DNA of 64,000 nucleotides from Phymorhynchus buccinoides (GCA_017654935.2 CM065690.1:27599030-27663029); one strand, 5' to 3'. Counted from the stretch's first letter, positions 1 through 9,462 are shown. Translations and numbers: made by a program. Notes: generated from the sequence alone by a model not told the origin.

Positions 1-468
1 ATATGAACATGTACAGTGACATTTTGAATATTGGGAGGGAGGAAGAGGAGGAGACAGAGAGAGACAGACAGACAGACAGAGACACAGAGAGAGGATGTTA
101 TGAAGCAATAGAGGGTGACATAATGTGTGGGTAACTCAGATCGATCCCTTACAGCTCCTTCTAAAACACCATTTACAGTAAGTAGTAAGATATCCGAATT
201 GAAATGAGTTAACTTAAGCTTGCAGGTAAACAAGGTGAGCTTATGTAACCATGATTCATCGATTTCTGTCATAATTTGCATCATCCATAACAACAGTAGC
301 GTTGACATTTTTCCTTAGCTTTGTTTACTCAACAATCTTGAAAGTTTATTATTTTATTGTTTATATTGCATTAAACTAGATACCGTTATGTAAATGAAAT
401 TGCATATTACTCTCAAATTCAAATACGAAATTGTCTTCATATCCTTTGTTTAGTGTGTAGAATTTCAG
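1..468. other. Intron or upstream DNA of the LDLa-LRR receptor gene
   Basis: No coding sequence is visible. A purine-rich GA/CAGA tract lies near 40-95. The segment ends in a splice acceptor (AG at 467-468), so it is most simply the last intron of the receptor gene that follows; earlier exons would lie to the left of the window. Confidence 0.6.
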
Positions 469-2493
469 AAAAAGTGTGATGGTTATAAAGACTGCGCATC
501 AAATATGGATGAAATAAGCTGTCCCTTCATATCTGCCCGAGTGACCAATGTTAAACCCCCTGCTGTTGTTGAATTTGACAAACCTGGAGGATTTTCAGTG
601 ACCCCTCTGCTGGACAATGTTACCCGGTGTCCAGACACCCACTTCCAGTGTCACGATGGTGGCTATTGTCTACCTGTCTATGTCAGGTGTAATGATATCA
701 ACGACTGTCCAGATCACGAGGATGAACTGTGGTGTAACCGATACAGATGTCCTGGATTTTACCGGTGTCGTGGAAGGGACAGAACCATCTGTGTGCACGT
801 GGACCACTTGTGTGACGGTCTGCCCCAGTGTCCTCAGCATGACGATGAACTGATGTGTGATGTCACTTGTGCCGAGTCATGCACGTGCTATGGTCGGGCT
901 TTCACCTGTACTCACACCTTTCAGGTGAGCTCTTTCCCCCAGCTACGCTACCTGAAAGCCAGTGGTAGTGGGCTGAATCAGGCTGACGTTGCTGGTAATA
1001 TCATGCTGATATATCTGGGAGTTAGGGCGTGTGGCTGGAACGTCCTGACAGAATTCATGTTGCCCAACCTTCATAGTCTGGACTTGAGTGACAACTTACT
1101 GACACACGTCAATTTCAGTCACTTTCAAACGCTGTTTAATCTTCGAGAACTTAGTCTGATGGGTAATCCATTAACTCATAATATTTTTTATGTTCAAAAT
1201 AAAAAACTTGTACAAACACTCATCTTATTTAACATTTCTCGGATCCAAATGGATTCTTTAAATATGGATCACTTAACAGCAGCACTGCCTGTCTTAGAGG
1301 TTCTGGATTTGTCATATTCTGGAATCTTGTCATTGAAAGGCCAGTCCTTGCCACAAACACTTCAAGTTCTGAACATGTTGGGATGCCCCATAGCTGAATT
1401 CACCCCAGACTTCATGAAGACAATGGACAATCTGATGCACGTTGTTATGGACAACTTTAAACTGTGCTGTTCTGCAGTACTACCAGATAATTTCAAAGGT
1501 GAATGTTTGGCTCCATCTGATGAAATCTCCTCATGTGACGATTTGTTGAAGTCTAATGTCTACCGTTTTGCTCTTGCGATGTTTTCTACACTTGCTATAA
1601 TCGGAAATACGGCCAGTTTTGTCTATCGTTTATGTTTTTCATCACAAAAAATCAAAACTGGTTTTATTATATTTGTGCTTCATTTGTGTGCTTCTGATTT
1701 TCTAATGGGAGTCTACCTGTCTTTCATAGGCATAGCAGATCAAATGTTTGCTGACGTCTATGTGTGGAGTGAGACCAAATGGAAAACAAGCAAGTTTTGT
1801 AATATGGCAGGATTCTTGTCGTTTTTATCTTCGGAGGTATCAGCATTCCTGATATGCATTATCACCTTGGACAGATTTCTGGTGCTCCGTTTTCCTTTCA
1901 GTCAGATCCGATTTGGAACTAAGTCAGCTCACGTGGCCTGTATCATCATTTGGACACTGGGACTCATCTTGGCTACTGTACCTCTGCTTCCTGTGACGTC
2001 ACACTGGGAGTTCTACCACCAGACAGGCATCTGCATTCCGCTGCCAGTTAGAGCTGACTTCGCTGGTCACAGTTACTCCTTCAGTGTCATGATTGTCGGC
2101 AACCTGGTCCTCTTTCTGCTGATTGCTGTGGGTCAGTGTCTCATCTACTGGTCAGTCAGGTCCAACGCCATGTCCGAACAGAAAATGCAGACTACGAATA
2201 GCATTGGTGAAAGAATCAAGTCCAAAGAAGCTATCCTTGCCAGGCGTCTTCTGACCATCGGCACATCTGACTTTCTGTGCTGGTTTCCCATTGGATTATG
2301 TGGTCTATTGGTGGCCGTTGATGTCGCCATTCCAGGGGAAGTCAATGTCGCCATGGCCATTTTTGTTTTGCCAATGAATTCTGCCCTTAATCCATTCCTT
2401 TACACTCTCAATATATTTCTTGAAAAACGGCAGAAAGCAAAAGAACTCCAATTTCATAAACGCTTGAATGCGTATCTGCAGCAGAGGATTTAG
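469..2493 (+). CDS. LDLa-LRR-7TM G-protein coupled receptor (GRL101 / relaxin-receptor type), last exon
   Basis: Cell-surface receptor combining LDL-receptor class A modules, leucine-rich repeats and a rhodopsin-type seven-helix core, as in the snail receptor GRL101 and LGR type C receptors. The open frame starts before the first Met (505): codons from 469 encode the second half of another LDLa module (CDG..DC....DE pattern), so this is a terminal exon with its acceptor AG at 467-468 and the start codon is further left. Counting from Met505, two whole LDLa modules lie at residues 42-77 and 82-118, a cysteine-rich LRR cap near 122-130, LRRs at about 140-320, a Cys-rich hinge at about 325-350 and seven helices from about 354 to 640. 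The DRY motif is DRF (LDRFLVLRF) and helix 7 has NPFLY. The frame is intact. The ligand cannot be read from sequence; a peptide hormone is likely from the family. Confidence 0.9.
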   Translation, partial: KKCDGYKDCASNMDEISCPFISARVTNVKPPAVVEFDKPGGFSVTPLLDNVTRCPDTHFQCHDGGYCLPVYVRCNDINDCPDHEDELWCNRYRCPGFYRCRGRDRTICVHVDHLCDGLPQCPQHDDELMCDVTCAESCTCYGRAFTCTHTFQVSSFPQLRYLKASGSGLNQADVAGNIMLIYLGVRACGWNVLTEFMLPNLHSLDLSDNLLTHVNFSHFQTLFNLRELSLMGNPLTHNIFYVQNKKLVQTLILFNISRIQMDSLNMDHLTAALPVLEVLDLSYSGILSLKGQSLPQTLQVLNMLGCPIAEFTPDFMKTMDNLMHVVMDNFKLCCSAVLPDNFKGECLAPSDEISSCDDLLKSNVYRFALAMFSTLAIIGNTASFVYRLCFSSQKIKTGFIIFVLHLCASDFLMGVYLSFIGIADQMFADVYVWSETKWKTSKFCNMAGFLSFLSSEVSAFLICIITLDRFLVLRFPFSQIRFGTKSAHVACIIIWTLGLILATVPLLPVTSHWEFYHQTGICIPLPVRADFAGHSYSFSVMIVGNLVLFLLIAVGQCLIYWSVRSNAMSEQKMQTTNSIGERIKSKEAILARRLLTIGTSDFLCWFPIGLCGLLVAVDVAIPGEVNVAMAIFVLPMNSALNPFLYTLNIFLEKRQKAKELQFHKRLNAYLQQRI

Positions 2494-2972
2494 TGAAGAA
2501 GCTTGCAACTTATATTTGAATTTACTGACCTGTGTACTGAAGTTTATTGTTTTGAAATTGAAGCAAAACTTTACTGGAGAAGAAAAGAAATTACACAATT
2601 TGTAATCATGTAAAATCTTACTTTCTTTATTATATAAATAGTCCATATTTTAGACGCATTCGTGTATTATTCTTTAAAATAAATAGTAGGGGATTTCTTT
2701 GCTCCTAAAGTGCATTGGAGCGTGAAGCCGGCTGTCCATTCTTGCTTTATGTGAAAGATATGGCCTCAAGAACAAACTTCGTTTTTTCAAGGGTAAACTT
2801 CAAGGTCAATCTCAGCATGGTTATAATTTTTCAATGTGACTATCTCTTTTTAGTCTACCAATCTGCCAGCAATGAAGCCTGTAACTGCAAAAATGTGAAA
2901 GATATGACTAAAACACTCATTTGAAAGCTATGAGGTCACGTCCTTGACCATGACCTTGATTTTCATTGGTAA
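2494..2972. other. 3' flank of the receptor gene with a dispersed-repeat fragment
   Basis: No gene is seen. An AT-rich stretch follows the stop codon. From about 2,745 to 2,960 there is a segment rich in AAGGTCA-type words (caaggtcaatctc, ccttgaccatgacc) that resembles the segment at about 47,010-47,200, which suggests a dispersed repeat. Confidence 0.4.
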
Positions 2973-3321
2973 CTTGTTTTGCCAATGAATTCTGCCCTGA
3001 ATCCGTTCCTTTACACCTTTAATAGGGGAAGACGGGGTAAAAAGCGCATGGGCGGGTAAGAAGCCCACCCCAATTATCTCATGAAATGAAGCACATTTCA
3101 GTCTCATTTTGCCCATGAGACGAGCGTTAATGTCTAGCATTCGTCTCATGGGCAAACTTGACTGAAATTTTCTTTATTTCATGAGATAATTGGGGTGGGC
3201 TTCTTACCCGCCCATGCGCTTTTTACCCCGTCTTCCCCTATATTTCTGGAAAAACGACAGAAAGCAAAAGAACTCCTATTTGAAAAGCGTTTGAATGTGT
3301 ATCTGAACAAGAGGATTTAGA
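2973..3321 (+). pseudogene. Duplicated 3' scrap of the LDLa-LRR receptor, split by a MITE
   Basis: The two pieces 2,973-3,024 and 3,239-3,321 together match the last about 130 bases of the receptor reading frame (about 2,365-2,493), including helix 7, the NPFLYT stretch and the stop codon, with scattered differences. The match stops near the stop codon on one side and at 2,973 on the other, so this is a partial tandem duplication and not a gene. It is interrupted by the MITE at 3,025-3,238. Comparison with the parent gives the exact pre-insertion site. Confidence 0.85.
3025..3238. mobile_element. 214-bp palindromic MITE, copy 1 (TA target duplication)
   Basis: A nearly perfect hairpin: GGGGAAGACGGGGTAAAAAG at the left end is mirrored by its reverse complement at the right end, and the arms extend to the centre near 3,130. 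TA flanks both ends (3,023-3,024 and 3,239-3,240). The parent receptor sequence at about 2,410 has the same surroundings with a single TA, so TA is the duplicated target, as for Tc1/mariner-type transposases. The element is non-coding. Confidence 0.9.
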
Positions 3322-4009
3322 ATTGTAATATCTGTTATTGTTACAGAATTGTTTGGCCGTGTTTTGAAAAATCAACTTCAGCATTTCTTTAAATGAATTG
3401 GAACATATTCAAGGAAAATTGAATTCACATGATGAAAACATCATTTGAGAGAAAACAAAATGCTTGGTTTTTGTTGAACCTTTGTCCTTATTTTGTTAAC
3501 GAACAGGAGCAAGTGTCTCTGCTCTTGTAGAAATTATGGTGTAATAAGGTTAAACGATTAATTACCTCCATCTAGAACATTGGATTTTGCCTCTGATTTG
3601 TTTGGCTGGCTAGCTGACTGTCTCAGTTTCTGTCAGCCTGTCTGTCCAAAGCACAGTATGACTAAATTATATGACTGAGCAATGATTACATTTGGACACA
3701 AATTAGTTAAAAAGCTATAAAAAAAAATGAATTCCGTTCCATGATAAGTGTTACTCGTTAAGATAAATAATAACTGTCATACTTTTACCGCATGTAAAAA
3801 TTAATGGTAGTGTTTAGTCTAAAAATGTTCTTTTTAAATGTTGGTATTTATTAAATTGTTAATCAAATACAGGGTTTTCTTTTTTTCAACTCTTTAAAAG
3901 AGTTTAGTCGAAAGCTAACCATCTAAGGAAATTAATCTTATAGGCCAATATTTGAATACAAAATATAGGTATGCCTTGTCCTCCTGTATAATTGTGCTGA
4001 ACGTTTGCA

Positions 4010-4012
<3 letters not shown>
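3322..4012. other. Non-coding AT-rich stretch
   Basis: No gene, repeat or RNA signal that I can support is visible here. Confidence 0.5.
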
Positions 4013-4100
<88 letters not shown>

Positions 4101-4131
4101 CTTTGTGTGTGTATCTCTGTGTGTGTGTGTC

Positions 4132-4200
<69 letters not shown>
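4013..4200. repeat. Compound microsatellite (GT)n-(CT)n
   Basis: A long GT/TG tract with a few interruptions to about 4,130 is followed directly by an uninterrupted CT tract to 4,200. Open frames here are only repeat translations. Confidence 0.97.
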
Positions 4201-4203
<3 letters not shown>

Positions 4204-4945
4204 TTTAAATTACTTCTTTTTTTTAAACTTCGGGGAAAATAGTTTTCAGAATGCTGACAACATAGATAAACAGTAATGCATTGGCGGAGTTTTGCACTGT
4301 TTAGACGATTTCTTGTTCAGTCTGTTGTCATTTGCTGCCAAAAAATAGATTTACATTAATTTGAATAACCGACAAACAATTCGACAGAGTTTGTCAGTCA
4401 TTCAAATTAATATACAGGTTGTGTAGTTGTGTAACATTCGTCGATATAAAGTTGGGGTGGCTGGGGGGTCGTTTCTTTCACATGATTTTGCTAAGCTTTG
4501 CAACAACAACAAAACTTATTGAACATTATTTCCATACAATATTGATGGGATTGGCAATTGTTTGGTTGAAAAATGAAAAATGAAAATCAAAGAATTAAAA
4601 CACACAGGAATATTAACATTGACATTCAGCATGCATGAATGTAAAACACAATGAGACAAGTCACAGGACTCAGATAAATACATAGATGCATAAAGACATT
4701 GACACTCAGCATGCATTGGGTATGCAGTACATAGTCTATGATTATGCAGATCACATGAGTGATACATGCATGAAAGATGCACATCAAAACATACAAACCA
4801 AAGAAGTAACACGTATAGAGTCTTTCAACATGATAAGCACATTAAAGATCATGAGTTTAAGAGGTGGGTGGATCTGGGGATGAAAGATTTATGTGCCCTG
4901 ACTTTAAAAAGGCTTGTAGCAGCGTCCCAAAGGCAAAAGTTCATA

Positions 4946-5790
4946 GGGGAAGACGGGGTAAAAAGCGCATGGGCGGGTAAGAAGCCCACCCCAATTATCT
5001 CATGAAATAAAGAAAATTGAAATCGGCTGACGCCGCTTTTGTGGCGGGAGGTAGACATGGCTACACGTCTATAAACATATCCATTTGGGACTATATTATT
5101 ATATGTGAGATAAGGCTACCCCCCAAAAGCCTAGAGAGCCCATACAACCATGGATTTGGTTCGGTTCGGGATTTGGGGGGCAACTGGCACTCAGGATGTT
5201 TGAGCTTCCCTCTGCGAGGGAGGCCGAGTTATACGTGTCATGGGCAGATGCATGAGGCCAAAAATGGGGTGGATTCCCCGGAAAGCAAGGCCGTTGGAAG
5301 GTACACACCTCCACATGTGTTATGCTGGGTGTCACATAGGGAGGCGGTATGCTAGATCCTGGTAACTTTGGCTTACGCTCATGGCGGACTGAAGAGCCAA
5401 GGTCGCTTTAATTGGTAACTGTCATCAAAACTTCAAACCAGCCATGTCTACCTCTCAAACCTGTGCCCATTCTATCCCACTACCGTAAAGTACCTATTGT
5501 TGTGCATGATTTAATGATCCCAATGTTTCTGGCTAAATAAACAAATGTTTTAACTGTCTCATCTCTTGTTCAGCTTTAATTTGACAGGTTGATTCCATGT
5601 TGTCATGCGTATTATGTGTTTGTACTGTAGTCCACACATAAAGAAAATGTCAGTCAAATTTGCCCATGAGACGAATGCTAGACATTAACGCTCGTCTCAT
5701 GGGCAAAATGAGACTGAAATTTGCTTCATTTCATGAGATAATTGGGGTGGGCTTCTTACCCGCCCATGCGCTTTTTACCCCGTCTTCCCC
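4946..5790. mobile_element. Palindromic MITE, copy 2, containing a 620-bp insertion
   Basis: The left arm (4,946-5,017) and right part (5,638-5,790) match MITE copy 1. TA flanks both ends (4,944-4,945; 5,791-5,792). Its interior is split by another insertion at 5,018-5,637. The MITE lies inside the LINE relic. Confidence 0.9.
5018..5637. mobile_element. 620-bp insertion inside MITE copy 2, with 11-bp target duplication
   Basis: ATAAAGAAAAT occurs at 5,007-5,017 and again at 5,638-5,648. The uninterrupted MITE copies have this word only once at the same place, so it is a target-site duplication. The inserted sequence has no long ORF, no clear terminal inverted repeat and no poly-A tail, but AATAAA is present near 5,535. 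Class unknown; an 11-bp duplication would suit a retroposon. Confidence 0.75.
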
Positions 5791-6152
5791 TAGTTCTTGT
5801 ACAAAATGTCAGAGGTGTCATTCACAATCTTCATAGAACCACTCTCTGTCTCCGACAACTTACTACACATATTCACGACATCATCCAGCACTCGCTTGTT
5901 CCTCAAACACAGATTCCCAAACCAACACATAAAAGAAACAGTGAGCAGAGACTCAAGCAGCTACGACAGTATGTATGTAAAATGTTTGAGTTCATACCGA
6001 TAGTTCTCAGTCTGTGCAAAATAAACAATCTTGACTAACATTTCTTGTGTATGTGGTGTAGGTTCTTGTCAGAAGTCAGTTTGTCGTCTAAAATAGTATC
6101 TAGGTATTTGTACTCTGATATTCTTTCCACTGTTTCACCATCAGGCTTCAGG

Positions 6153-6174
6153 CTTTTTACCCCGTCTTCCCCTA
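6153..6174. mobile_element. 22-bp remnant of the palindromic MITE terminus
   Basis: CTTTTTACCCCGTCTTCCCC followed by TA is exactly the outer end of the MITE, but nothing else of the element is present. It sits inside the LINE relic. Either an imprecise excision or a deletion left it. Confidence 0.75.
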
Positions 6175-6293
6175 CATTTGGCACAGGGGGTGGATCTTTC
6201 CTGAAGTCTATTAACATTTCGTTTGGTTTGAGCACATCGAGGTCCAGATAGTTTTCTTTACACCACAGTCAGAATTTACACCACAGTCAGGGG

Positions 6294-6412
6294 TAAAAAG
6301 CGCATGGGCGGGTAAGAAGCCCACCCCAATTATCTCATGAAATAAAGAAAATTTCAGTCAAATTTGCCCATGAGACGAATGCTAGACATTAACGCTCGTC
6401 TCATGGGCAACT
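6294..6412. mobile_element. Half copy of the palindromic MITE
   Basis: Matches the left arm and centre of MITE copy 1 (from ggggtaaaaagcgc to catgggcaa) but lacks the outermost bases and the whole right arm. It is cut off exactly where the AAGTTCTT-rich repeat bordering the Polinton-type element begins. Confidence 0.85.
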
Positions 6413-6603
6413 TAAACAAGTTCTTGTTAAGTCAACTTCAAGTTATTAATAAGTTCTTGGTAAGTCACATCAAGTATTTATTAAGTTCTAACACAAAAAC
6501 TTGACAAGTTCTTATCAAGTTCTTACTTAAGTTATTGTTAAGTTCTTGTCGAGTTACTTACTTAAGTTATTGGTAAGTTTGTATTAAGTTCTAAAACAAT
6601 AAT
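6413..6603. repeat. Degenerate AAGTTCTT/TTAAGTTATT repeats at the left edge of the Polinton-type element
   Basis: About a dozen variants of 'aagttcttgttaagt' stand in tandem or near-tandem. They lie between the truncated MITE and the first element gene, so they are candidates for the terminal region of the element, but I see no matching inverted copy at the right end. Confidence 0.6.
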
Positions 6604-7056
6604 TTATTGCATTAAAAATGGATCGCTCTCAGGTTTTAAGCTATTTGGCTTTTGTTTTTCTTGTTTGTCTGCTACTTTCTCTGATTGTACTGTTTGTACT
6701 TCTACTCGTTTTTCTAGCTTTGGTTGCATGTGTGTTTTATATAATTTATAAGACAAATAACCAACACCAGCAACCACACCAACAGTAAGCAATACAACAT
6801 CGTAATTCGTACTGTTTTGTTTGTCTTCTTCTTTTTTAACTGGTATTGCGCTTATGGTTGATTCATCTTCATTCTGAGACAACAGTTTTTGTTTTGTTTG
6901 TTTATTCATTTTTTGTTGTCGATTCCACTCTGATAACCTTTTACCTGCTTCAACTCGTCCTGGACTCTTCGTTACCTTGGTTACTACCGGACTCTTCGAT
7001 AGAATGGGGCCTGTTTGCTGTTCCGTCTGATTCGTTTGATTCTCTGTCACGTTCAT
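6604..7056 (-). CDS. Polinton-type element small membrane protein
   Basis: 150 residues. A polar Gln/Lys/Thr-rich N-terminal half (about 1-80), one transmembrane segment at about 85-105 (VVLLTVGVVAGVGYLSYKLY) and a charged C-terminal tail. Its start overlaps the end of the next upstream gene (6,950-7,510, same strand, other frame) by 107 bases, as is usual in compact viral genomes. Function unknown; a virion or membrane-anchoring protein is possible from its context only. Confidence 0.65.
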   Translation of the reverse strand: MNVTENQTNQTEQQTGPILSKSPVVTKVTKSPGRVEAGKRLSEWNRQQKMNKQTKQKLLSQNEDESTISAIPVKKEEDKQNSTNYDVVLLTVGVVAGVGYLSYKLYKTHMQPKLEKRVEVQTVQSEKVADKQEKQKPNSLKPESDPFLMQ

Positions 7057-7510
7057 TTTTAATAGCCATAAAATCTATATGATTAAAAGTAATTAACCCC
7101 ATGACAACTGGTGATAAAAGCCCACCAAACCTATAAAAAAGATCACAACTAAGAGACTCTAACGATTTAGTTAAAACAGGATCTTGACTTAAATCGTACA
7201 TTAAATCTTGGCTTGAATCGAGTGGAAAAAACTGACTAACTAACTTAGTGTACAAGCCTATTACAGTTTGTCCTAAACTTTTAACCATTTTAGATCCTAA
7301 TTGCGCTTCATATCTGTTGTGATACTTTTCAATGTCAGCAGAAGACATTTGTTGAATCTGTTCTATACTAAATTCTGTTCCTAAGTATTGTTTTGTTTTT
7401 CCACACGCAGCCAGAGAATACAACTTTTCCTTTTTATTCATAACACTTGTCGACACTTCATCAGAAATTACTGCTTCCTGAGCGTTTAATAGTAGTTCGT
7501 CATAATTCAT
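6950..7510 (-). CDS. Polinton-type element hypothetical protein
   Basis: 186 residues, mostly helical by eye, with a hydrophobic patch near residues 125-150 and a very polar Ser/Glu/Asn-rich C-terminus. No motif that I recognise. It diverges from the gene starting at 7,548; the 37-bp AT-rich gap between the two start codons must hold both promoters. Same-strand overlap with the small membrane protein downstream. Confidence 0.65.
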   Translation of the reverse strand: MNYDELLLNAQEAVISDEVSTSVMNKKEKLYSLAACGKTKQYLGTEFSIEQIQQMSSADIEKYHNRYEAQLGSKMVKSLGQTVIGLYTKLVSQFFPLDSSQDLMYDLSQDPVLTKSLESLSCDLFYRFGGLLSPVVMGLITFNHIDFMAIKNERDRESNESDGTANRPHSIEESGSNQGNEESRTS

Positions 7511-7547
7511 TTTTTTAGTTAATTTATATTTTTATTTTAAAATAAAA
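7511..7547. promoter_or_regulatory. Divergent AT-rich promoter gap in the Polinton-type element
   Basis: Only 37 bases, nearly all A and T (tatttttattttaaaataaa), separate two start codons pointing away from each other. The word AATAAAAATG or a close variant also precedes the starts at 7,548 and 13,967, so it may be part of an element-specific promoter or start context. Inferred from position and composition only. Confidence 0.45.
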
Positions 7548-7772
7548 ATGGAAAACACTATTATTAATCTTGTATATCAATCTGCTCTAATCAGCTCTCT
7601 TTCAATTGCTTACACAATGATTGCTAAAAAACTATTGAAAATGAAACCACCAGACCTAGGAAAACTTGATCTAGAGGACTCAGGTAAACTAATCGCTGTG
7701 ATTACTGCTTCAATCGCGACAAAAGACTTCTTAGTTAAGCGAGGAATAATTCCAGAAACTATAAATATGTAG
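7548..7772 (+). CDS. Polinton-type element small protein with hydrophobic N-terminus
   Basis: 74 residues: a hydrophobic helix at about 5-25 (NLVYQSALISSLSIAYTMIA), a basic stretch and a second mildly hydrophobic segment at about 45-60. It starts in the context aaaataaaaATGG. Function unknown. The end of the gene (acttcttagttaagcgagga) is partly repeated just after the stop at about 7,781-7,801, a small local duplication before the next start. Confidence 0.6.
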   Translation: MENTIINLVYQSALISSLSIAYTMIAKKLLKMKPPDLGKLDLEDSGKLIAVITASIATKDFLVKRGIIPETINM

Positions 7773-7808
7773 AAATAAAATGACTTCTTAGTTAAACGAG
7801 GAAATAAA

Positions 7809-8240
7809 ATGGTTTTTTTGTTGTTGAATAAAATGGTTTCACTCGCAATCATGATCGGCGGTGCTGTAGTAAACGCGCTTGCTTTTTCAGGAAGTAATTT
7901 CATATTTAGTAAACTAGAAACGAACAAGGAAAGAGAAAGACACGATCGTGCTATGGAACAATTAGCAGCAGCACAAGACGCTTATGAAAGGCAAAGAATC
8001 GCCCGATTAGACTTCATTAATAACAAATTAAAACTAGAACGTCATGCAGCAAACACTTTTAAGAATGTTGACGATGCCATGAAAGAGTATTATTTAGTGA
8101 CGGGCAAACAATTACAGCAGCTCCCGTCACCACCAAAATTAAGTGACTACTACCAATCATCTGAAGAACAAAAGATGCAGGAGATAGCGTTTATTGTAAT
8201 CGGTATGACTGCTGTTTTTTTCATTGCAAAAAAGATTTAG
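7809..8240 (+). CDS. Polinton-type element membrane/coiled-coil protein
   Basis: 143 residues with a hydrophobic N-terminus (about 1-25), a long charged helix rich in Glu, Arg, Ala and Gln (about 38-95, probable coiled coil) and a C-terminal transmembrane segment (about 123-140). A second in-frame ATG at 7,833 in the context gaataaaATGG would remove eight residues and is equally likely as the start. The stop lies eight bases before the integrase start, so the two are probably co-transcribed. Function unknown. Confidence 0.65.
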   Translation: MVFLLLNKMVSLAIMIGGAVVNALAFSGSNFIFSKLETNKERERHDRAMEQLAAAQDAYERQRIARLDFINNKLKLERHAANTFKNVDDAMKEYYLVTGKQLQQLPSPPKLSDYYQSSEEQKMQEIAFIVIGMTAVFFIAKKI

Positions 8241-8247
8241 TATTAAA

Positions 8248-9216
8248 ATGAATAAAATTTATTACTCACCAAAAGGTTATTGGAAAGGTTTAACAGCTAT
8301 TAAAAAACTCAGTCAAGCAGCTGGAGTCACTGAACAAACAGCAAAAGAATGGTTATCTAAACAAGCTATATGGCAAATTTATCTACCAGCACCTAAACGA
8401 ATTAAAAGACCATACTTCGTTAACTCAACACCAAATGACACTCATCAAATGGATCTTCTATACCTACCTCATGATTTAATCAGAAGAAAAAGATTTAAAT
8501 ACGCGTTGACAGTTGTTGACATCTCTTCAAGATATAAAGATGCTGAACCATTGACAGATAAAAGTGCTACTTCAGTCTCTGTTGCTTTACAAGAAATCTA
8601 TAGACGCGGTCCATTAACCTATCCTCGTTTAATTCAAGTTGATGAAGGAAAAGAATTTAAAGGACAATTCAATCAGCTACTGTTAAAACACAAAGTCGTT
8701 ATTAAAAGAGGTATTCCTGGAAATCATAGATCTCAAGCCTTAGTCGAAAACTTTAACAAACAATTAGCTGAACGACTTTTCTCTTACCAATATCACAGAG
8801 AACTCCTTGATTCAACTAAAAACACTGAATGGGTTAGAAGATTAAGTAGTGTTCTGCGAGTCATGAATAACGAAGAATCTAAGGTCATTGGACTCCGACC
8901 AGTAAAAGCAATACAGAAGAAAACAATTGACTCTTCGATAGACTTGCCAATTCAACATTCAATTACAAAACAACTAATACCATTTGGAGTAAAAGTTAGG
9001 TTTCTTTATGCACCAGGAGAAGCAGAAGGAGACACTCGCATAAGAGCAACTGATCCGATTTGGAGTATTGATCCGTACGAAATAAAAAGAATAATAGAAA
9101 TGAATCCTCCCGTGTATTATTTAAGAGAAACTGATACGACAACACGACCAACACCAAAAAGAGCCTTTGTTAAAGAAGAATTACAGATAATTCCACCAGA
9201 CACAGTTCCGATTTGA
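8248..9216 (+). CDS. Polinton-type integrase (retroviral-type DDE)
   Basis: Catalyses strand transfer of the element ends into host DNA. About 322 residues from the ATG at 8,248, which I prefer to the in-frame ATG at 8,224 because that one overlaps the upstream gene and 8,248 is preceded by TTAAA. The RNase H-fold core shows the catalytic triad: Asp in HQMDLLYLP, Asp in QVDEGKEF and Glu in ALVENFNKQL, with GIPGNHRSQALVE typical of the family. An N-terminal helical region contains a resolvase-like 'AGVTEQTAKEWL' helix; I see no C-terminal chromodomain. The frame is intact and all three catalytic acids are present. Confidence 0.93.
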   Translation: MNKIYYSPKGYWKGLTAIKKLSQAAGVTEQTAKEWLSKQAIWQIYLPAPKRIKRPYFVNSTPNDTHQMDLLYLPHDLIRRKRFKYALTVVDISSRYKDAEPLTDKSATSVSVALQEIYRRGPLTYPRLIQVDEGKEFKGQFNQLLLKHKVVIKRGIPGNHRSQALVENFNKQLAERLFSYQYHRELLDSTKNTEWVRRLSSVLRVMNNEESKVIGLRPVKAIQKKTIDSSIDLPIQHSITKQLIPFGVKVRFLYAPGEAEGDTRIRATDPIWSIDPYEIKRIIEMNPPVYYLRETDTTTRPTPKRAFVKEELQIIPPDTVPI

Positions 9217-9249
9217 TTAGACAAAAAAAAAAAAAAAATGAGTTTTTAA

Positions 9250-9462
9250 ATGGAGACTCAGAATAAAGAGATACTCAAGACAAAGAATTACGACATTTTA
9301 TTGAAAAGATTAAGGAATGCGCAGAAAGAAATTGTTCTATCTCAGCTATTAATGGAAGACGATGAAATAGTCAGTAAATACTTGTTCGAAATTGAAAGCA
9401 AAATAATGGATACTTTATCAGAAATTTACAACAAGTTTAACCTTGAATTTGACCCAGTATAA
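9250..9462 (+). CDS. Polinton-type element small acidic helical protein
   Basis: 70 residues, Glu/Lys/Ile-rich and probably one or two long helices; no transmembrane segment or motif. It lies between the integrase and the convergent ATPase, preceded by a 15-base A run. A real gene is likely from its position and composition, but function is unknown. Confidence 0.5.
   Translation: METQNKEILKTKNYDILLKRLRNAQKEIVLSQLLMEDDEIVSKYLFEIESKIMDTLSEIYNKFNLEFDPV

Larger units (their letters stand above)
4849..6285 (-). pseudogene. LINE relic: end of reverse transcriptase ORF (L2/CR1/Rex1-like), broken by nested insertions
   Basis: On the - strand, pieces 6,285-5,793 and 4,944-4,849 read as the end of a non-LTR reverse transcriptase: a region like 'DFRK.P.P', then 'YKYLDTILDD', then the conserved 'FICWFGN' stretch (with a stop nearby), and finally the C-terminal 'SFIPRSTHLLN' end, stopping at 4,849. 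The MITE at 4,946-5,790 separates the last two pieces; without it and one TA copy, the frame runs on. A 22-bp MITE end at about 6,153-6,174 also interrupts the relic. Several stops show that it is dead. Confidence 0.75.

Noticed and set aside
505..505. Met at 505 as the start of the LDLa-LRR receptor
   Set aside because: The frame is open upstream to 454 and codes for the Cys-rich end of another LDLa module after a splice acceptor at 467-468.
5099..5355. Small ORFs in the 620-bp insertion
   Set aside because: No recognisable content; the segment is bounded by a target duplication and is better described as a mobile insertion.
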